Positions 14,697-14,898 of a stretch of DNA of 14,898 bases are shown here, one piece after another; the first letter of the stretch is position 1, and each line of letters opens with the position of its first letter. Source of the stretch: Clostridiales bacterium (GTDB lineage: Bacteria > Bacillota > Clostridia > Christensenellales > Borkfalkiaceae). The stretch is from positions 1 to 14,898 of the forward strand of contig JAJWOJ010000017.1 in the NCBI GenBank assembly GCA_021635425.1, read 5' to 3'. Made by a program: the position numbers and the translations under genes. Below the pieces are notes generated by a model. That model did no database searches. It was not told the origin of the DNA and worked only from the letters and a program-made list of their open reading frames with translations.

Positions 14697-14737
14697 AGAC
14701 GGTTTTTAGCAGATGTAAGGCTAAAAACCGTCTTTTT
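14697..14737 (+). terminator. Rho-independent terminator after the second tRNA-Gln 3' copy
   Basis: Arms 14697-14710 and 14720-14733 form a perfect 14-bp stem with a 9-base loop, followed by TTTT. It begins four bases after the CCA of the second tRNA copy, as expected for a tRNA transcript end. The stop of the minus-strand frame lies within its right arm. Confidence 0.75.
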
Positions 14738-14898
14738 GTGTAGAAGAATGGCGGGTAAATTTGTGAGTGTTATTATATTCGAACCTGTCAAGTTCAAGCA
14801 ATGATTCCCATTCGCTTTCGGAAACTTCGATAACGATATAATAATTACTTCAATATTGTTCGTCGGCTTCTTCTTTAAGCAAGCACGGATAATAAGAC
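14721..14898 (-). pseudogene. Broken minus-strand reading frame, partial, unknown product
   Basis: On the minus strand one frame stays coding-like from the right edge to a stop at 14721-14723, except for a TGA at 14850-14852. It reads '...YYPCLLKEEADEQY', stop, then 42 residues including 'VIEVSESEWESLLELDRFEY' and 'NNTHKFTRH'. No Met follows the TGA, so the 42-residue part is unlikely to be a gene of its own. The acidic, helical pattern ending in an Arg-His-Ser stretch is reminiscent of the start of small sigma-like accessory proteins of conjugative elements, but this is a weak impression. Its C-terminus runs into the tRNA terminator, as if cut off by an insertion. The gene begins outside the window. 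Confidence 0.3.

Noticed and set aside
14512..14709. 65-residue + strand reading frame
   Set aside because: It starts inside the terminator hairpin, crosses the att-like repeat and ends in the next terminator; it has no ribosome binding site and no protein-like pattern.
1..14898. CRISPR array, insertion sequence with transposase, or rRNA
   Set aside because: No regularly spaced repeats, no transposase-like protein and no rRNA-like sequence were seen on either strand.

Overview
The window looks like chromosomal DNA from an anaerobic Gram-positive Firmicute, probably an uncultured gut member of the Clostridia. The evidence is strong GGAGG-type ribosome binding sites, tightly overlapping genes, a secreted protein with a Gram-positive style C-terminal membrane tail, and glycoside hydrolases of gut-Clostridia type. 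The lineage call is inference. All genes down to about 14.24 kb are on the + strand. From there to the end the DNA is non-coding or broken.

Left operon (1-4113): the 3' part of a large protein built from repeated beta-sandwich (concanavalin A-like) modules, open at the left edge; then a membrane-anchored protein of unknown function; then a polytopic membrane protein. The last looks like a CPBP (CAAX protease/bacteriocin-processing) family protein whose catalytic residues have been replaced. The three genes overlap (TAATG and ATGA junctions). A separate gene (4176-6650) follows, with its own strong ribosome binding site. It encodes a secreted 824-residue protein with beta-sandwich modules, two Ig-like domains, a Ser/Glu-rich linker and a Gly-Gly-Cys/transmembrane/Arg-Lys tail.

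Spacer and right operon (6651-14243): a 180-bp spacer holds two abutting long hairpins. Next come a 1220-residue GH13 enzyme of neopullulanase type with a long beta-sandwich C-terminal extension, a 10-TM DMT/EamA-type transporter, a GH36-type alpha-galactosidase, and a small alpha/beta-hydrolase esterase. None of the three enzymes has a signal peptide. The simplest reading is cytoplasmic breakdown of imported alpha-linked, possibly acetylated, oligosaccharides, with the DMT protein as a candidate sugar carrier. The left-hand surface proteins could hold or sense glycans outside the cell.

Right end (14244-14898): this is a mobile-element boundary. At 14445-14489 there is the 3' part of a tRNA-Gln(CUG), starting exactly at the anticodon loop, followed by a strong terminator. 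A second, shorter copy of the same tRNA 3' end (14672-14692) starts in the T-loop and has its own terminator. Just left of the first copy are two tandem 10-bp repeats and two short palindromes, as expected for integrase arm sites. Beyond the second copy is a minus-strand reading frame broken by an in-frame stop. I read this as two integrative elements that used the same tRNA-Gln gene. The carbohydrate locus may therefore lie at the end of a genomic island whose intact tRNA-Gln is outside the window to the left.
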